From Psychrobacter proteolyticus (lineage in GTDB: Bacteria; Pseudomonadota; Gammaproteobacteria; Pseudomonadales; Moraxellaceae): 64,000 nucleotides of DNA. The translations under genes and the position numbers were made by a program. Numbering within the stretch: position 1 is the stretch's first letter; each line of letters opens with the position of its first letter. The notes beneath the pieces are model-generated. The model was not told the DNA's origin. It saw nothing but the letters and a program-made list of their open reading frames with translations, and searched no databases. Where the stretch lies: assembly GCF_003350005.1 (NCBI RefSeq), contig NZ_QLKS01000004.1, positions 62,001 through 126,000 on the forward strand, written 5' to 3'. Positions 46,056-56,345 of the stretch are shown here, piece after piece.

Positions 46056-46564
46056 AATTTTCCCTAAATGTTACTGTTAAAAACATTGAATATGCTAATG
46101 GAAACACCATTTTTTATGATTATTGCTGACAGCAGAAGCTTATGAATAAGAAATAGATAAGTATGATCGGGTTTGTCATTCATAAGCTTTGCAAATTAAA
46201 GTGTGTTACTGGGTCTATGATAAATAATACTACCACTCAGCACGACTAAGTCGAAAACGATATTTACTACCATGATTTCACTAGTTGTCTTAAGTAAAAC
46301 TAGTACGGTTTTTTGGATAAAAACAAAAATACGTCGATGGGCACTATAGCAGTTTTAATAGATATTCTCTATTAATAGTAGCTGTCATCCGCAAATGTCA
46401 AAAGCGATAAAGACAAAAAAATGATAAGACAGCATGGTTGCAGCCTTATCATTTTTGGTTACTACTTTAGTTACGACAGTATCTAATCGAGCGACACTTT
46501 CACATGTATCTTTGGTTGATACACGCACCTATCAAACAACTATCTAGATGCGTGTATCAGCAAA
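46056..46564. other. Spacer between the two fadD genes
   Basis: No gene supported. Holds two hairpins: GATACACGCA / TGCGTGTATC (46518-46559) just after the upstream gene's stop, and the terminator at 46416-46456. The rest likely contains the promoter of the downstream fadD. Confidence 0.5.
46416..46456 (-). terminator. Terminator of the upstream fadD
   Basis: AAAAATGATAAG / CTTATCATTTTT stem with about 15-nt loop; T-run on both strands. Confidence 0.75.
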
Positions 46565-48292
46565 TTAACCGTGGTTTTTTTCTTCAAGTACGCGTAGGTC
46601 TTTACGCAAAATCTTACCAACGTTCGATTTTGGTAGCTCATCAATAAACTCAACACGACGAGGACGCTTATAACCTGTTAGGTTCTCTTTACCGTACTCA
46701 AGAACTTCTTCGGTGGTCAGACTTGGATCGTTACGGACAACATAGATCTTAGGAATCTCACCGCTTTTCTCGTCTTCGATACCGATGACACCACATTCCA
46801 AAATCTTAGGATGGCCAGCCATGACTTCTTCGACTTCGTTCGGATAGACGTTAAAACCAGACACCAAAATCATATCTTTTTTGCGGTCAACGATGGTCAC
46901 ATATCCGTTGTCAGCCATGATACCGATATCACCAGTACGGAAGAATCCATCTGCTGTCATAACTTCGGCAGTAGCATCTTCACGGTTCCAGTAACCTTTC
47001 ATGACCTGTGGGCCACGAACACTAATCTCACCGCGCTCACCAAGTGCTACTTCATTACCTGCATCATCCAAAATTGCCACATCTGTTGCAGGCATCGGTA
47101 CACCAATGGTACCTGTGAATGTTTTGCTGTTACTAGGGTTAGAAGTCGCTACTGGTGCTGTTTCAGACAGGCCGTAACCTTGAATGATAATATTACCAGT
47201 TACTTGACGCCATTTCTCTGCTGTTGGACTTAGTACTGCCATGCCACCGCCCATCGATTGACGCAGCTTGCTATGATCCATCGCGATAAATTCTTCGTTA
47301 TTGGCAAGCGCATTAAACAACGTGTTGACCGCTGGGAAAAACGCTGGTGGGTTGGCTTTATATGCTTTTAACAAGCTATCAAGATCGCGTGGGTTTGGTA
47401 CTAATAGCACAATACAACCACGATACAGACCAAACATGCCACATACGGTGAATGAGAAAATATGATACATCGGCAATGCCGTCATAATTACAGGTTGCTC
47501 ACCTCTTTGATCGAAATCATCAAAAGCGGTGCCCAAAAAGGTATTAGACTGAATTAAGTTTGCCACCAAGTTTTTGTGCGTTAGCATTGCACCTTTCGCC
47601 ACACCTGTCGTACCACCGGTATATTGTAGGACGGCGATATCATCAAGCGTGATATTGGTTGGGCGCTTATATTTGCTAGCGGTGACCTGTTTTAACGCAC
47701 TTTTAAAGCTGACACTATTAGAAATGCTATAGTCTGGTACCATTTTTTTGACATGGCGGACAACCGTATTGACCATAAAGCCTTTGAGCGTACCCATCAA
47801 ATCGCCCATACCCGTAATCACGACTTTATCGACCACATTGCGACCGATGTCTTGATAGGTTTTGGCAAAGTTTTCGACCATGATCAGCACTTTGGCGTCT
47901 GAATCAGTCAACTGATGCTCAAGCTCTCTGGTAGTGTACAGAGGGTTGACGTTAACTAAGGTAAAGCCTGCACGTAGTACGGCGATGACAGAGATTGGTA
48001 ACTGCAAAATGTTGGGCATCATGACCGCAACTTTATCGCCTTTGACCAATCCTAATGACTGTAGATAAGCGGCCATTTGACGGCTGTATAAATCTACTTC
48101 TTGGAAGCTTAACGATGAACCCATGCAGATATAGGCAGTTTTATCAGCATTTTCAGCGAAGCTTTTTTCGAAAATATCGATAAGTGACGTATTGTCGGCT
48201 GGCAACTCAATGTCATACTCCAGACCAAGTTCTTCATACGTTTTTAGCCAAACTTTATCGTCACGACGGGTTAAGTTTCCTTGATTTTCCAT
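46565..48292 (-). CDS. fadD: Long-chain fatty acid-CoA ligase (FadD), first of tandem pair
   Basis: 575 residues, same architecture as the downstream paralogue: YTGGTTGVAKGAMLTHKN, GYGLSETAP, FRTGDIGIMADNGYVTIVDRKKDMILVSGFNVYPNEVEE, PKSNVGKILRKDL. By eye more than half of the residues agree with the other copy. AGGAGAG before the ATG. With FadE it forms the entry to beta-oxidation; Pseudomonas has a comparable fadD1-fadD2 arrangement. Confidence 0.93.
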   Translation of the reverse strand: MENQGNLTRRDDKVWLKTYEELGLEYDIELPADNTSLIDIFEKSFAENADKTAYICMGSSLSFQEVDLYSRQMAAYLQSLGLVKGDKVAVMMPNILQLPISVIAVLRAGFTLVNVNPLYTTRELEHQLTDSDAKVLIMVENFAKTYQDIGRNVVDKVVITGMGDLMGTLKGFMVNTVVRHVKKMVPDYSISNSVSFKSALKQVTASKYKRPTNITLDDIAVLQYTGGTTGVAKGAMLTHKNLVANLIQSNTFLGTAFDDFDQRGEQPVIMTALPMYHIFSFTVCGMFGLYRGCIVLLVPNPRDLDSLLKAYKANPPAFFPAVNTLFNALANNEEFIAMDHSKLRQSMGGGMAVLSPTAEKWRQVTGNIIIQGYGLSETAPVATSNPSNSKTFTGTIGVPMPATDVAILDDAGNEVALGERGEISVRGPQVMKGYWNREDATAEVMTADGFFRTGDIGIMADNGYVTIVDRKKDMILVSGFNVYPNEVEEVMAGHPKILECGVIGIEDEKSGEIPKIYVVRNDPSLTTEEVLEYGKENLTGYKRPRRVEFIDELPKSNVGKILRKDLRVLEEKNHG

Positions 48293-48645
48293 AATCTTTT
48301 CTCTCCTAGTAATAATACATTACCGTCAACCCACGCCAATCACAGTGTGATAAATATACAAAAGGTCAGAGTCTTGCCTATCGTTATGATAAAAAGCAAG
48401 GCTGCGACATATTTGTATAGTGCTGAGCGAACAATATAGCGGTAAATAGCCCTTTGTTCATTAACATACACACTTTATACATAGTACTCAATACAAAAGA
48501 TTGCTACACCAGTTCTCAAATAGGCTTGACGCTCAATATCCCTATATATATCAACATATTAATATAAAAATATCAGTCAAGCTATTAGAAAATATGACCC
48601 TTAACCTCTGCTCCCTAATGACCATCCCGACACGATATCTGTTCA
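48293..48645. other. Intergenic region upstream of fadD
   Basis: AT-rich. Nothing assignable beyond the promoter region of the fadD gene by position. Confidence 0.4.
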
Positions 48646-50445
48646 CTATCGGCTATTTTTTAGCGCACTCGCCAACTCAGTTAAGGTCACAAAGTTGCGA
48701 CGAGTACCATCAGTATCGCTACTCGGTCTATCTGCGATACTACTTTTTGCAAGCTTAGTGCTATCACTGTACTGCCAGTCATTAATATAATCGCTTTGAG
48801 TCAAGCGTTGACCGAACCCTGCTACTGCCATCGCAAACTGAGTATCGATACTGGCTTTATTTAAAGCGCGGCTAGCTTTATTAATCGGTTGGCTAATCAG
48901 TTTGGAGCTACCACCTGTCGGAGCTTTATAACGAATTTTTAGATAGCCAAGTTCATTAGAGTTCTGTTTATTATTCGAATTGGCAATGGCAATGGCATTG
49001 CTAGCAGCATAACGGCGATCGCTATATAGACCTTTTTGACCTTTTGGTGTCACTTCAAACAAAGCTATCACTGCCTTACCTGCCCCAAGCTCACCTGCAT
49101 CAATTTTGTCATTATTAAAGTCTTCTTCAGCCAGTACGCGATTTTCATAACCAATCAAGCGCCACTCAGTCACCACATCGGGATTAAACTCAACTTGGAC
49201 TTTTACGTCTTTAGCAACGGTGTTGAATGTCGCTGCTAACTCATCACCAAAGACTTTTTTTGCTTCGGTTAAGCTGTCAATATAGCTGTAATTACCATTG
49301 CCGTTATCCGCCATCTGTTCCATCATGTGATCATTCAGATTACCGCGACCAAAGCCAACGGTAGATAAAGAGATACCGCGATCGCGATGGGCTTTGACCA
49401 AATCAAGCATCTCATCGACATCACTAATACCAACGTTAAAATCGCCATCCGTTAACATCATGATTCGATTGATACCGTTCTTTTTCAGTCCCTGCTCAGC
49501 TTGTCTGTAGGCCAATTTAAGAGCATCTTCACCATTGGTTGAGCCTGAGGCATTTAATCCCTCGATTGCAGCCAATATTTTTGCTTTTTGGTCACCATTG
49601 GTTGCAGGCAATGCCACACTGGTGCTGCCCGAATAGGTAACGATACTGATGCTGTCTTGAGCGCGCATTTGTTCTGTCAGTAGTTTAAGCGATGACTGCG
49701 CCAATGGTAGCTTATCGCGTGACGACATAGAGCCTGACACGTCTACCAAAAATACGAGATTGGCAGGTGGCATAGATTGCTTGTCTGTTTTTTGCGACCA
49801 GCTACTATCAACGGCTTTGATACCGACTTTGACGATTTTATTATCCTGATCTGCTCTATCCCAAGGTGAGTCTACTACCTCAGTTGACACAATAAACGGG
49901 GCACTACCTAAGCGTTTGCCATCATCAAATTGATAGTTAAAATAATTAATCAATTCCTCTACCCGTACGGCATTAACAGGTGGTAGTTGACCCTCGTTTA
50001 GGTAGCGGCGCACATTGGCGTAGCTGCCCGTATCGGTATCGATAGACAAAGTGGATACCGCCATATCCGTAGTTCGATGTACAGGATTGGCTGCGTTTTT
50101 TTGATAGTTGTCTTTTGCCTCTGGCGTGACTATGATGCTCGGTAATGGGCGTACGATACTTGTTTGCGCCGCAGAACGTATCATCATCTGTTGGCTGATG
50201 ACTGAGGGCTTAACACTGGGTGACGCCATGATAGACTCTGACACCACTGCTGCATCTTGATTGACTGTGCTGCTTGTCTCGGCTGGTAGCGTTTTGCTCA
50301 TTTGTGAAGGGCTACAGGCTATCAATCCTAGACTGGTTATAGCAGTAATCAATAGTACATTTCTAGTAGTGTTTCTCCCTAGGTGCTTACTTTCGTTTTT
50401 TAGCATTTTAGAGGCGGAAATTTTAGATAAAGGGTCAAATGACAT
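48646..50445 (-). CDS. VWA-domain lipoprotein (YfbK-like)
   Basis: 599 residues. A lipoprotein signal with lipobox LIAC (Cys44) follows a 30-residue polar N-terminus. Then an N-terminal YfbK domain (DTGSYANVRRYLNEGQLPPVNAVRVEELINYF), the von Willebrand A domain from about 228 with an intact MIDAS DVSGSMS (Asp235, Ser237, Ser239) and LTDGDFNVG, and a C-terminal DUF3520 region. Role unknown in the family; surface- or envelope-associated Mg-dependent protein binding is inferred. RBS AAGGAA. Confidence 0.88.
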   Translation of the reverse strand: MSFDPLSKISASKMLKNESKHLGRNTTRNVLLITAITSLGLIACSPSQMSKTLPAETSSTVNQDAAVVSESIMASPSVKPSVISQQMMIRSAAQTSIVRPLPSIIVTPEAKDNYQKNAANPVHRTTDMAVSTLSIDTDTGSYANVRRYLNEGQLPPVNAVRVEELINYFNYQFDDGKRLGSAPFIVSTEVVDSPWDRADQDNKIVKVGIKAVDSSWSQKTDKQSMPPANLVFLVDVSGSMSSRDKLPLAQSSLKLLTEQMRAQDSISIVTYSGSTSVALPATNGDQKAKILAAIEGLNASGSTNGEDALKLAYRQAEQGLKKNGINRIMMLTDGDFNVGISDVDEMLDLVKAHRDRGISLSTVGFGRGNLNDHMMEQMADNGNGNYSYIDSLTEAKKVFGDELAATFNTVAKDVKVQVEFNPDVVTEWRLIGYENRVLAEEDFNNDKIDAGELGAGKAVIALFEVTPKGQKGLYSDRRYAASNAIAIANSNNKQNSNELGYLKIRYKAPTGGSSKLISQPINKASRALNKASIDTQFAMAVAGFGQRLTQSDYINDWQYSDSTKLAKSSIADRPSSDTDGTRRNFVTLTELASALKNSR

Positions 50446-50954
50446 AACAAAAATTCCTTATTGTAAGATAATTCAGTAGCGACTTGACCGTGTCAATATA
50501 TGGTTAATGCTATTCAAAATAGGCAAATCAGCCGCCTTGTTTAGCCTATTAGCTGCCATACTTTCAGTTATTAATTTTGCATCAAAACTATTCTCAACCT
50601 ACTGTCTGTAGATTAATGGTAGATAAAATATTCTAAATAAAAACGATTCAACCTTAAGACATTTATTAACCATATAAAAAATAAATATTAGATTTACTAT
50701 ACTTAACTTAATCTATAAAAGCTATGAATCACCATACTATAAAAGACCCTTATAAGTACTTGTCTTAAGCACGTCACGAGCTGTCGTATATTCTGACATA
50801 CGCCTTTTTAATTGGCTAAATATCCTTTACGATAGCACTATCTTAATTTTAAGTGAATGTCGCGCCGAACCCAATAGACACTGCGACGCCTATTCACGCT
50901 ATGCATCACTATATAAACCATACTAATTAAAAATCTATAAGCGAAATCTATTTT
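50446..50954. other. Divergent intergenic region VWA lipoprotein / parC
   Basis: Very AT-rich spacer without a supported gene. Weak ribosome binding site before parC. Both divergent promoters should be here, but I could not place them. Confidence 0.4.
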
Positions 50955-53261
50955 ATGTCTGATGTTATTGATAATACGATTGCTCCACCCATTCCTAATG
51001 AACCGATGGATACTCGCTCAGTTGCAGAATTCACTGAGCAGGCGTATCTCAACTACGCCATGTACGTCATCATGGATCGGGCACTACCCAATATCGCCGA
51101 CGGTCTAAAACCTGTTCAGCGCCGCATCGTCTACGCTATGAGCGAGCTTGGCCTAAAGTCCTCTGCTAAAGCAAAAAAATCAGCACGTACTGTCGGTGAT
51201 GTTCTGGGTAAGTACCATCCGCATGGGGATAGCGCTTGTTATGAGGCCATGGTACTGATGGCACAGCCGTTCAGCTATCGCTATCCGCTCATCACAGGTC
51301 AAGGCAACTGGGGTAGCCCAGATGATCCTAAATCCTTTGCGGCTATGCGTTATACCGAAGCAAAAATGTCAGCTTATGCCAATACATTGCTTGCAGAACT
51401 CGGTCAAGGCACGGTCGATTGGCAAGATAACTTTGACGGCACCATGCAGGAGCCAACCACCCTACCCGCTCGCTTGCCTAATATCCTTTTGAATGGCACG
51501 ACAGGTATTGCCGTCGGTATGGCTACTGACATACCGCCGCATAATCTCAATGAAGTGGTGCGCGCAGCAATTCGTTTATTAAAAAATCCTGAGCTGTCCG
51601 TCAAGCAGATTACGCAGTCGATACCAGCACCTGATCTGCCAACTCCAGCTGAGATCATTACTAGCAAAAAAGACTTGCAGGCGATGTACGAGACGGGTCG
51701 TGGCAGCTATAAAATGCGTGCCACGTTCCATATCGATAGCAAAGAAAAGAATCTCGTCATCATTGATGCGCTGCCCTACCAAGTCTCAGGCAACAAAATC
51801 CAAGAGCAAATTGCTAAGCTTATGACTGATAAGAAGCTGCCTTGGGTGACGGATATTCATGATGAATCAGATCACGAAAATGCCTGCCGTATCGTCCTTG
51901 AGCTGCGCTCAACGCGGGTCGATGTCGAGCGTGTCATGAGTCACTTGTTTGCCAGCACAGACCTAGAGAGCAATTACCGCGTCAATATGAATATGATTGG
52001 CCTTAATGGTAAACCGCAGGTCAAAAACCTAAAAGAAGTGTTGGAAGAATGGCTCATCTGTCGCCGTTCAGTAGTCACTCGCCGTTTGCAATATCGACTT
52101 GATAAAATCGATAAGCGCTTGCACATTCTGGCAGGTTTGCTGATTGCATATCTTAATATCGACGAAGTCATTCGCATCATTCGTGAAGAAGACGATCCAA
52201 AAGCGACACTGATGCAGGACTATGACTTAACTGATATTCAAGCCAATGCAATCTTGGATATTCGTCTGCGTCAGCTAGCAAAGCTAGAGGAAATTGAGCT
52301 GCGCCGCGAGCAAGACGAATTGGCTACCGAGCGTGCCATCATTCAAGAGTATTTAGATAACCCAGACAGTCTGACCGATCTGATGATTGATGAGCTGACT
52401 GCCGATATGAAAGAACATGGCAACGAGCGCGTATCACCATTAGCAGAACGTGAAGAAGCACAAGCCTTAAAAGAGTCTGATCTGGTGCCGAGCGAACCCG
52501 TTACCGCTATCCTCTCAAAAGCAGGCTGGATTCGTGCTGCCAAAGGTCATGACGTAGACGCCGCTGGTATGAGCTATCGTTCAGGTGACAGCTATCAAGC
52601 CCATGTGCGCGGTAAATCCAATGAAAAAATCTACGTACTTGACAGTACTGGACGCAGCTACAGTATCGATGCGCACAACCTCGCCTCAGCGCGCGGTCAA
52701 GGTGATCCACTGACCAGTGTATTGAAGCCGCCAGCAGGTGCCAGCTTTGAGCAGCTATTGACGGGTGCTGACGATCAACGCATCATTCTTGCCAGCTCGC
52801 AGGGCTATGGTTTTATCAACACTCTTGGTAATTTAGACAGCAATCAAAAGGCAGGTAAAAATGTTATTAATCTAGCCACTAACAGTCGCTTGCTCCCTGT
52901 TGCACGTATCGATGCGCCAGTAGAGACGGCCGCTAATACAGAAGGTGAAAATAGCAATATACACGTGACACCTGATCATGTTGCCGTTGCAACCAATGCA
53001 GGATATCTACTGATATTTGCCCTTGATGATTTGCCTGAACAGGCCCGCGGTAAAGGCAATAAACTTATTAAATTAAAAGACGGTGAGGAAGTGCTTACTG
53101 TCACACCACTCAGTCAGCAAGACAGCCTTGTCATTACCGCTGGCAAACGCCATGTGACACTCAAGCCAAATGATTTGGCTAACTATACGGGTGTGCGTGG
53201 TAATCGTGGTGGTCAGTTGCCAAGAGGTTTTCAGAATGTAACGAGTGTTGAGGTTGGATAG
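50955..53261 (+). CDS. parC: DNA topoisomerase IV subunit A
   Basis: 768 residues. Decatenates daughter chromosomes together with ParE (not in the window). Catalytic Tyr133 in [10 protein letters not shown]. The quinolone-determining region [19 protein letters not shown] keeps Ser93 and Glu97, matching wild-type E. coli Ser80/Glu84. The C-terminal beta-pinwheel repeats extend from about 520. About 13 extra N-terminal residues relative to E. coli. Confidence 0.97.
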   Translation: MSDVIDNTIAPPIPNEPMDTRSVAEFTEQAYLNYAMYVIMDRALPNIADGLKPVQRRIVYAMSELGLKSSAKAKKSARTVGDVLGKYHPHGDSACYEAMVLMAQPFSYRYPLITGQGNWGSPDDPKSFAAMRYTEAKMSAYANTLLAELGQGTVDWQDNFDGTMQEPTTLPARLPNILLNGTTGIAVGMATDIPPHNLNEVVRAAIRLLKNPELSVKQITQSIPAPDLPTPAEIITSKKDLQAMYETGRGSYKMRATFHIDSKEKNLVIIDALPYQVSGNKIQEQIAKLMTDKKLPWVTDIHDESDHENACRIVLELRSTRVDVERVMSHLFASTDLESNYRVNMNMIGLNGKPQVKNLKEVLEEWLICRRSVVTRRLQYRLDKIDKRLHILAGLLIAYLNIDEVIRIIREEDDPKATLMQDYDLTDIQANAILDIRLRQLAKLEEIELRREQDELATERAIIQEYLDNPDSLTDLMIDELTADMKEHGNERVSPLAEREEAQALKESDLVPSEPVTAILSKAGWIRAAKGHDVDAAGMSYRSGDSYQAHVRGKSNEKIYVLDSTGRSYSIDAHNLASARGQGDPLTSVLKPPAGASFEQLLTGADDQRIILASSQGYGFINTLGNLDSNQKAGKNVINLATNSRLLPVARIDAPVETAANTEGENSNIHVTPDHVAVATNAGYLLIFALDDLPEQARGKGNKLIKLKDGEEVLTVTPLSQQDSLVITAGKRHVTLKPNDLANYTGVRGNRGGQLPRGFQNVTSVEVG

Positions 53262-53316
53262 TTTTAGTCTCTTAAGTGTCAGCAAACTGAACTAAAGACC
53301 CAGCTACTACCCATCA

Positions 53317-53350
53317 AAATCCGCCTATATATAATATAGGCGGATTTTTT
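53317..53350 (+). terminator. Terminator of parC
   Basis: AAAATCCGCCTATAT / ATATAGGCGGATTTTTT, 15-bp perfect stem with a two-base centre and T-run. Confidence 0.92.
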
Positions 53351-53451
53351 GTACCACTAGAGATTTGTACTACACAAGAAAAGTAGCTGACCATGTTGAA
53401 TGTAGAGACTAGAGTGACATAATACGGTTGTGATGAACAAATACGCTCAGT

Positions 53452-53913
53452 TTAAATCTCGTTAAGCCGCTCATCTGTAAAGAGCGCATCCATAAAGTTT
53501 ATGATACGATCCTTTGTCATGAGATAAGGGTTGAAATCAGTACCTGTCGAAAAATGTTTGAGGGTATGCACTTCGTATTCAGGACCTGACGTTAGATATC
53601 TAATCAAAAAGCCGTCCCATTTACGCATCTCTACCTCTTTAATTTCTACTACATGAATAGATAAATGCGGACGTTCCGTGATGATTCTGGTTAGAAGCTC
53701 GTTGACATCGAGTCTCAAGCCTTCAATATTTTGAATAATATAGTTATCATTGATAGCAAGTGCTGACGTTATACCGCTTTGCTCGTTGTTTCGCCGCGCT
53801 ATCTCAAAAGTACGAGCCATTTTGACACCATTGTCTTTTTCACGGTTTTTACCGATATACGTTAGGCTGGTGAGAATGTGAGCACAATCGTTATTTCTTT
53901 CGTCTGAAATCAT
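53452..53913 (-). CDS. BLUF-domain blue-light photoreceptor-like protein, residues intact (paralogue 1)
   Basis: 153 residues, essentially a lone BLUF domain. The flavin-contacting residues of BLUF proteins are all found: Tyr19 (LTSLTYIG), Asn42-Asn43 (ARRNNEQSGITSAL) and Gln61 (YIIQNIEG). The later RKWDGFLIRYL replaces the usual F-x-x-W-x-M, so the Trp/Met pair is altered. The C-terminal segment HFSTGTDFNPYLM is shared with the two paralogues downstream in sequence. It likely binds FAD and senses blue light, with output through an unknown partner. First transcribed of three same-strand genes by upstream neighbours is not implied: each has its own spacer of about 300-440 bp. Confidence 0.72.
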   Translation of the reverse strand: MISDERNNDCAHILTSLTYIGKNREKDNGVKMARTFEIARRNNEQSGITSALAINDNYIIQNIEGLRLDVNELLTRIITERPHLSIHVVEIKEVEMRKWDGFLIRYLTSGPEYEVHTLKHFSTGTDFNPYLMTKDRIINFMDALFTDERLNEI

Positions 53914-54211
53914 TTCCTTCTCTCTTCTGAATTAGAATTCAATAAATCTACGCATAAGATATCTAATTAAAAAATCCATTTAGCTTAAGATACTATCTTA
54001 GAATCATCCTAATAAATAATACCTTATTTTTTTGTTATATGACTATTCACTGATAATATTAAGTTATTAATTTCAGGAAACCCAACTTGTTGTTTTATTC
54101 GAATCTAACTCACTAAGCTCTAAAAACAGACCTCACAAGATCGTTTTTTTTCTGAGAATTATGTAGTAAAAATAATTCATCAAAGTTCTCTCAACCGATC
54201 TTTCTTAATAG
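53914..54211. other. Spacer between BLUF paralogues 1 and 2
   Basis: AT-rich, no gene or terminator recognised. It should carry the promoter of paralogue 1. Confidence 0.4.
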
Positions 54212-54685
54212 TTATAAAATTTTTTGGTCTGCAAAAATTTCATGCAAAAAACTTTCAATCTGAGTACTTTTCATTAGGTAGGGATTGAAGTCAGAACCTG
54301 CTGAGAAGCTTTTTAAGGCATATTCTTCATCTTCGGCACTTTCCGTTAGGTATTTGGTTACGAACCCATCCCATTGAAGCGCTTCTATTTCTTCCACCTT
54401 GACAACATTAGGGATAATCTTGAAATGCTCATCAATTATCTTCGCTAGAGCAGCATTGACAGCTGGTCTTGAGCCTTGAATGTTTTGAACAAAGTAACCG
54501 TCATTGATCACAAGCGCTGCAACTAACCCACTTTCCTCAAAGTATCTTCTCCACTGCTCAAGAGCACGAGTCAATTCTATACCCGTTTTTAATTCGATGT
54601 TTTTGCCAACATACGTTAGGCTAATCAGCAGATGCTCGCCATGTCTTTTCCTACTTCCTGAAGTTTGACTTATTGTTATATGCAT
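54212..54685 (-). CDS. BLUF-like protein lacking the Asn pair (paralogue 2)
   Basis: 157 residues from the second in-frame Met, which aligns with the start of paralogue 3 (MHITISQTSGSRKRHGEH against MNITTSQPSENRKRHGEH); the upstream ATG at 54697 is an alternative. BLUF fold kept: Tyr25 (LTYVGKN), Gln67 (YFVQNIQG). Where BLUF proteins have two Asn, it reads RRYFEES, i.e. Tyr48-Phe49, so flavin binding is probably lost or changed. C-terminal block LKSFSAGSDFNPYLMKSTQIESFL is nearly identical to paralogue 3. Confidence 0.72.
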   Translation of the reverse strand: MHITISQTSGSRKRHGEHLLISLTYVGKNIELKTGIELTRALEQWRRYFEESGLVAALVINDGYFVQNIQGSRPAVNAALAKIIDEHFKIIPNVVKVEEIEALQWDGFVTKYLTESAEDEEYALKSFSAGSDFNPYLMKSTQIESFLHEIFADQKIL

Positions 54686-54991
54686 AAGAAAATCCATTTA
54701 TATAATAGGTATATAAATTAATATACACTTTATTATAAAGTATAATCAATAAGACTCTTGGGAGTTGACCAGTTTTTTTATCATCTATTATTTTAAAATA
54801 AAACTACAAAAACTAGCTCACTCAGCGTGAGAGCATCACTCTAATCGCTAGGAGTTCTCATGTGTATTTACCGATATACCAAGTCGTCTTTAGTCGTCAA
54901 ATATTGCGCGAATCACTTATGAACATCAACTAATATTTTGTCCAATTGCCAAGGACACACCCTTTACCAAACGGGTAAGTTGCTTTCACCA

Positions 54992-55026
54992 AAAAGCCGC
55001 CTATACAAACGTATAGACGGCTTTTC
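54992..55026 (-). terminator. Terminator of BLUF paralogue 3
   Basis: AAAAGCCGCCTATAC / GTATAGACGGCTTTT with one mismatch; T-run on the minus strand. Confidence 0.82.
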
Positions 55027-55051
55027 TATTCTAGCTAGAATAAGTGACTAT

Positions 55052-55102
55052 TTTAAGAAGCAGATGTCTTTAAGAAGCAGGTATCTTTAAGAAACAGATA
55101 AC
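55052..55102. repeat. Three 17-bp tandem repeats
   Basis: TTTAAGAAGCAGATGTC, TTTAAGAAGCAGGTATC, TTTAAGAAACAGATAAC, then a partial TAAGAAC; between the BLUF 3 stop and its terminator. Confidence 0.85.
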
Positions 55103-55123
55103 TAAGAACTAAATACTATTCAT

Positions 55124-55603
55124 TTAAAATTTATTGTATTCAGGACCTTTAAATATTGCTTTCAAGAAGCTTTCAATTTGAGTGCTTTTCATAAGATAAG
55201 GGTTATAGTCAGAACCTGCTGAGAAGCTCTTTAGGGCATACTCTTCATCTTCAACGCTTGATGTTAGATGTTTGACTAAAAACCCACTCCATTGACGCGA
55301 TTCTATTTCCTCTATATTAACGATATTAGGAAAAATGGTTGAATGCTCGTCAAGTATTTTTTCTAAGGCAGTATTGATAGCAGGCCTTGTCCCTTGAAAA
55401 CTTTGAACGAAATAACCTTCACTAATAACTAAAGCTGAAACTATATTAGTTTCTTCAAAATATCTGCGCCAATACTCAAGTGCGCGAGTCAGCTCAATTC
55501 CCGAATCTAGATCGACATTTTTGGCGATATATGTCATGTGGATAAGAATATGCTCGCCATGCCTTTTTCTATTTTCTGAAGGTTGGCTTGTCGTTATGTT
55601 CAT
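55124..55603 (-). CDS. BLUF-like protein lacking the Asn pair (paralogue 3)
   Basis: 159 residues, closest to paralogue 2. Tyr25 (MTYIAKN) and Gln67 (YFVQSFQG) are present, while the Asn pair is Tyr48-Phe49 (RRYFEETNIVSAL). It shares LTRALE-WRRYFEE and the LKSFSAGSDYNPYLMKSTQIESFL tail. Start ATG with AAGG upstream. Duplication followed by loss of the flavin ligands in the ancestor of paralogues 2 and 3 is the simplest reading. Whether they pair with paralogue 1 is speculative. Confidence 0.72.
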   Translation of the reverse strand: MNITTSQPSENRKRHGEHILIHMTYIAKNVDLDSGIELTRALEYWRRYFEETNIVSALVISEGYFVQSFQGTRPAINTALEKILDEHSTIFPNIVNIEEIESRQWSGFLVKHLTSSVEDEEYALKSFSAGSDYNPYLMKSTQIESFLKAIFKGPEYNKF

Positions 55604-56345
55604 AAGAAACCTTATTTATAAAAACTTCATTTAAATCAAGGTATACTTTAAGATAAAGTATACTTTAAGATAAAGTATAATTAATAATATTTTTTATCAC
55701 TTACTATGATTTTTTTAGATTTATGACATAGAAGCTTCAATGATATACCATACCGATATCTATCACAGTAAAATTGTACTACAAAGTTGCCATGCTTAGT
55801 GTAATGGCATTATTCTAATAGTTAACTAGCCTAATCTATATTTTCCTACCACCCTGCCTCAACTTATTTATATGACTGACCCACGCTTACTCACTGGTGA
55901 GATATTACAAGCATTAATCAAAGCTTGTAATACTTATCGAGCTAGCACTTCTTATAGGTATGTGAAACACCATTTACTCTCAATAAAAAGTCAATATTGC
56001 AAAGGCCGTCAAAGTGACGGCTGATTTTAAGATAAAAAAATTCATACTTATTCCTTTAGGTAGTTGATGCATTAATAACGATAGATCATCTTATTTTGTA
56101 GATTAGTTTTGATAGCTGAATATAACCTTATAATAAATCAACACTATTAAGTTAACCATATCGTTTAGGATTTTTGTTAACCCTCTGGGCAAGCGCTGAG
56201 CCCCTTCAAAGACAATCATATGGATACTGTCTAAATAGATATGCATGCAGCATCATAGGTTACTCGATAGGTATTTATCTGATTGGGTATGTTGTAGTAG
56301 TATCTGAATCATTGTATCTACACAACTAAAAACAATAGGATCAGC
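55604..56345. other. Intergenic region BLUF 3 / HAD phosphatase
   Basis: Holds a 17-bp repeat at 55641-55679; a 50-codon frame at 55872-56024 (start MTDPRLLTGEIL) with no ribosome binding site; a hairpin TTACAAGC / GCTTGTAA (55905-55930); and a small GCCGTCA / TGACGGC hairpin (56005-56021). No confident gene. Confidence 0.45.
55641..55679. repeat. 17-bp exact tandem repeat upstream of BLUF 3
   Basis: GTATACTTTAAGATAAA twice, then GTATA, starting 38 bp before the BLUF 3 start codon on the minus strand; it probably overlaps the promoter. Confidence 0.85.

Larger units (their letters stand above)
54686..55123. other. Spacer between BLUF paralogues 2 and 3
   Basis: Contains, from left: an AT-rich stretch with CTTTATTATAAAGTATAAT similar to the leader of paralogue 3; a 20-codon frame at 54860-54922 with AGGAG before its ATG, unlikely to be a gene; a terminator; and a 17-bp tandem repeat. 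Confidence 0.5.

Noticed and set aside
46811..47233. 140-codon frame antisense to fadD
   Set aside because: His/Cys-rich shadow of a conserved enzyme gene with no start signal.
54860..54922. 20-codon frame with a good AGGAG site between BLUF paralogues 2 and 3
   Set aside because: Too short to judge; no support from neighbours. The site may be chance, though a small peptide cannot be excluded.
55872..56024. 50-codon frame beginning MTDPRLLTGEIL
   Set aside because: No ribosome binding site and its middle is a hairpin-forming stretch; could be a decayed gene but evidence is too thin.
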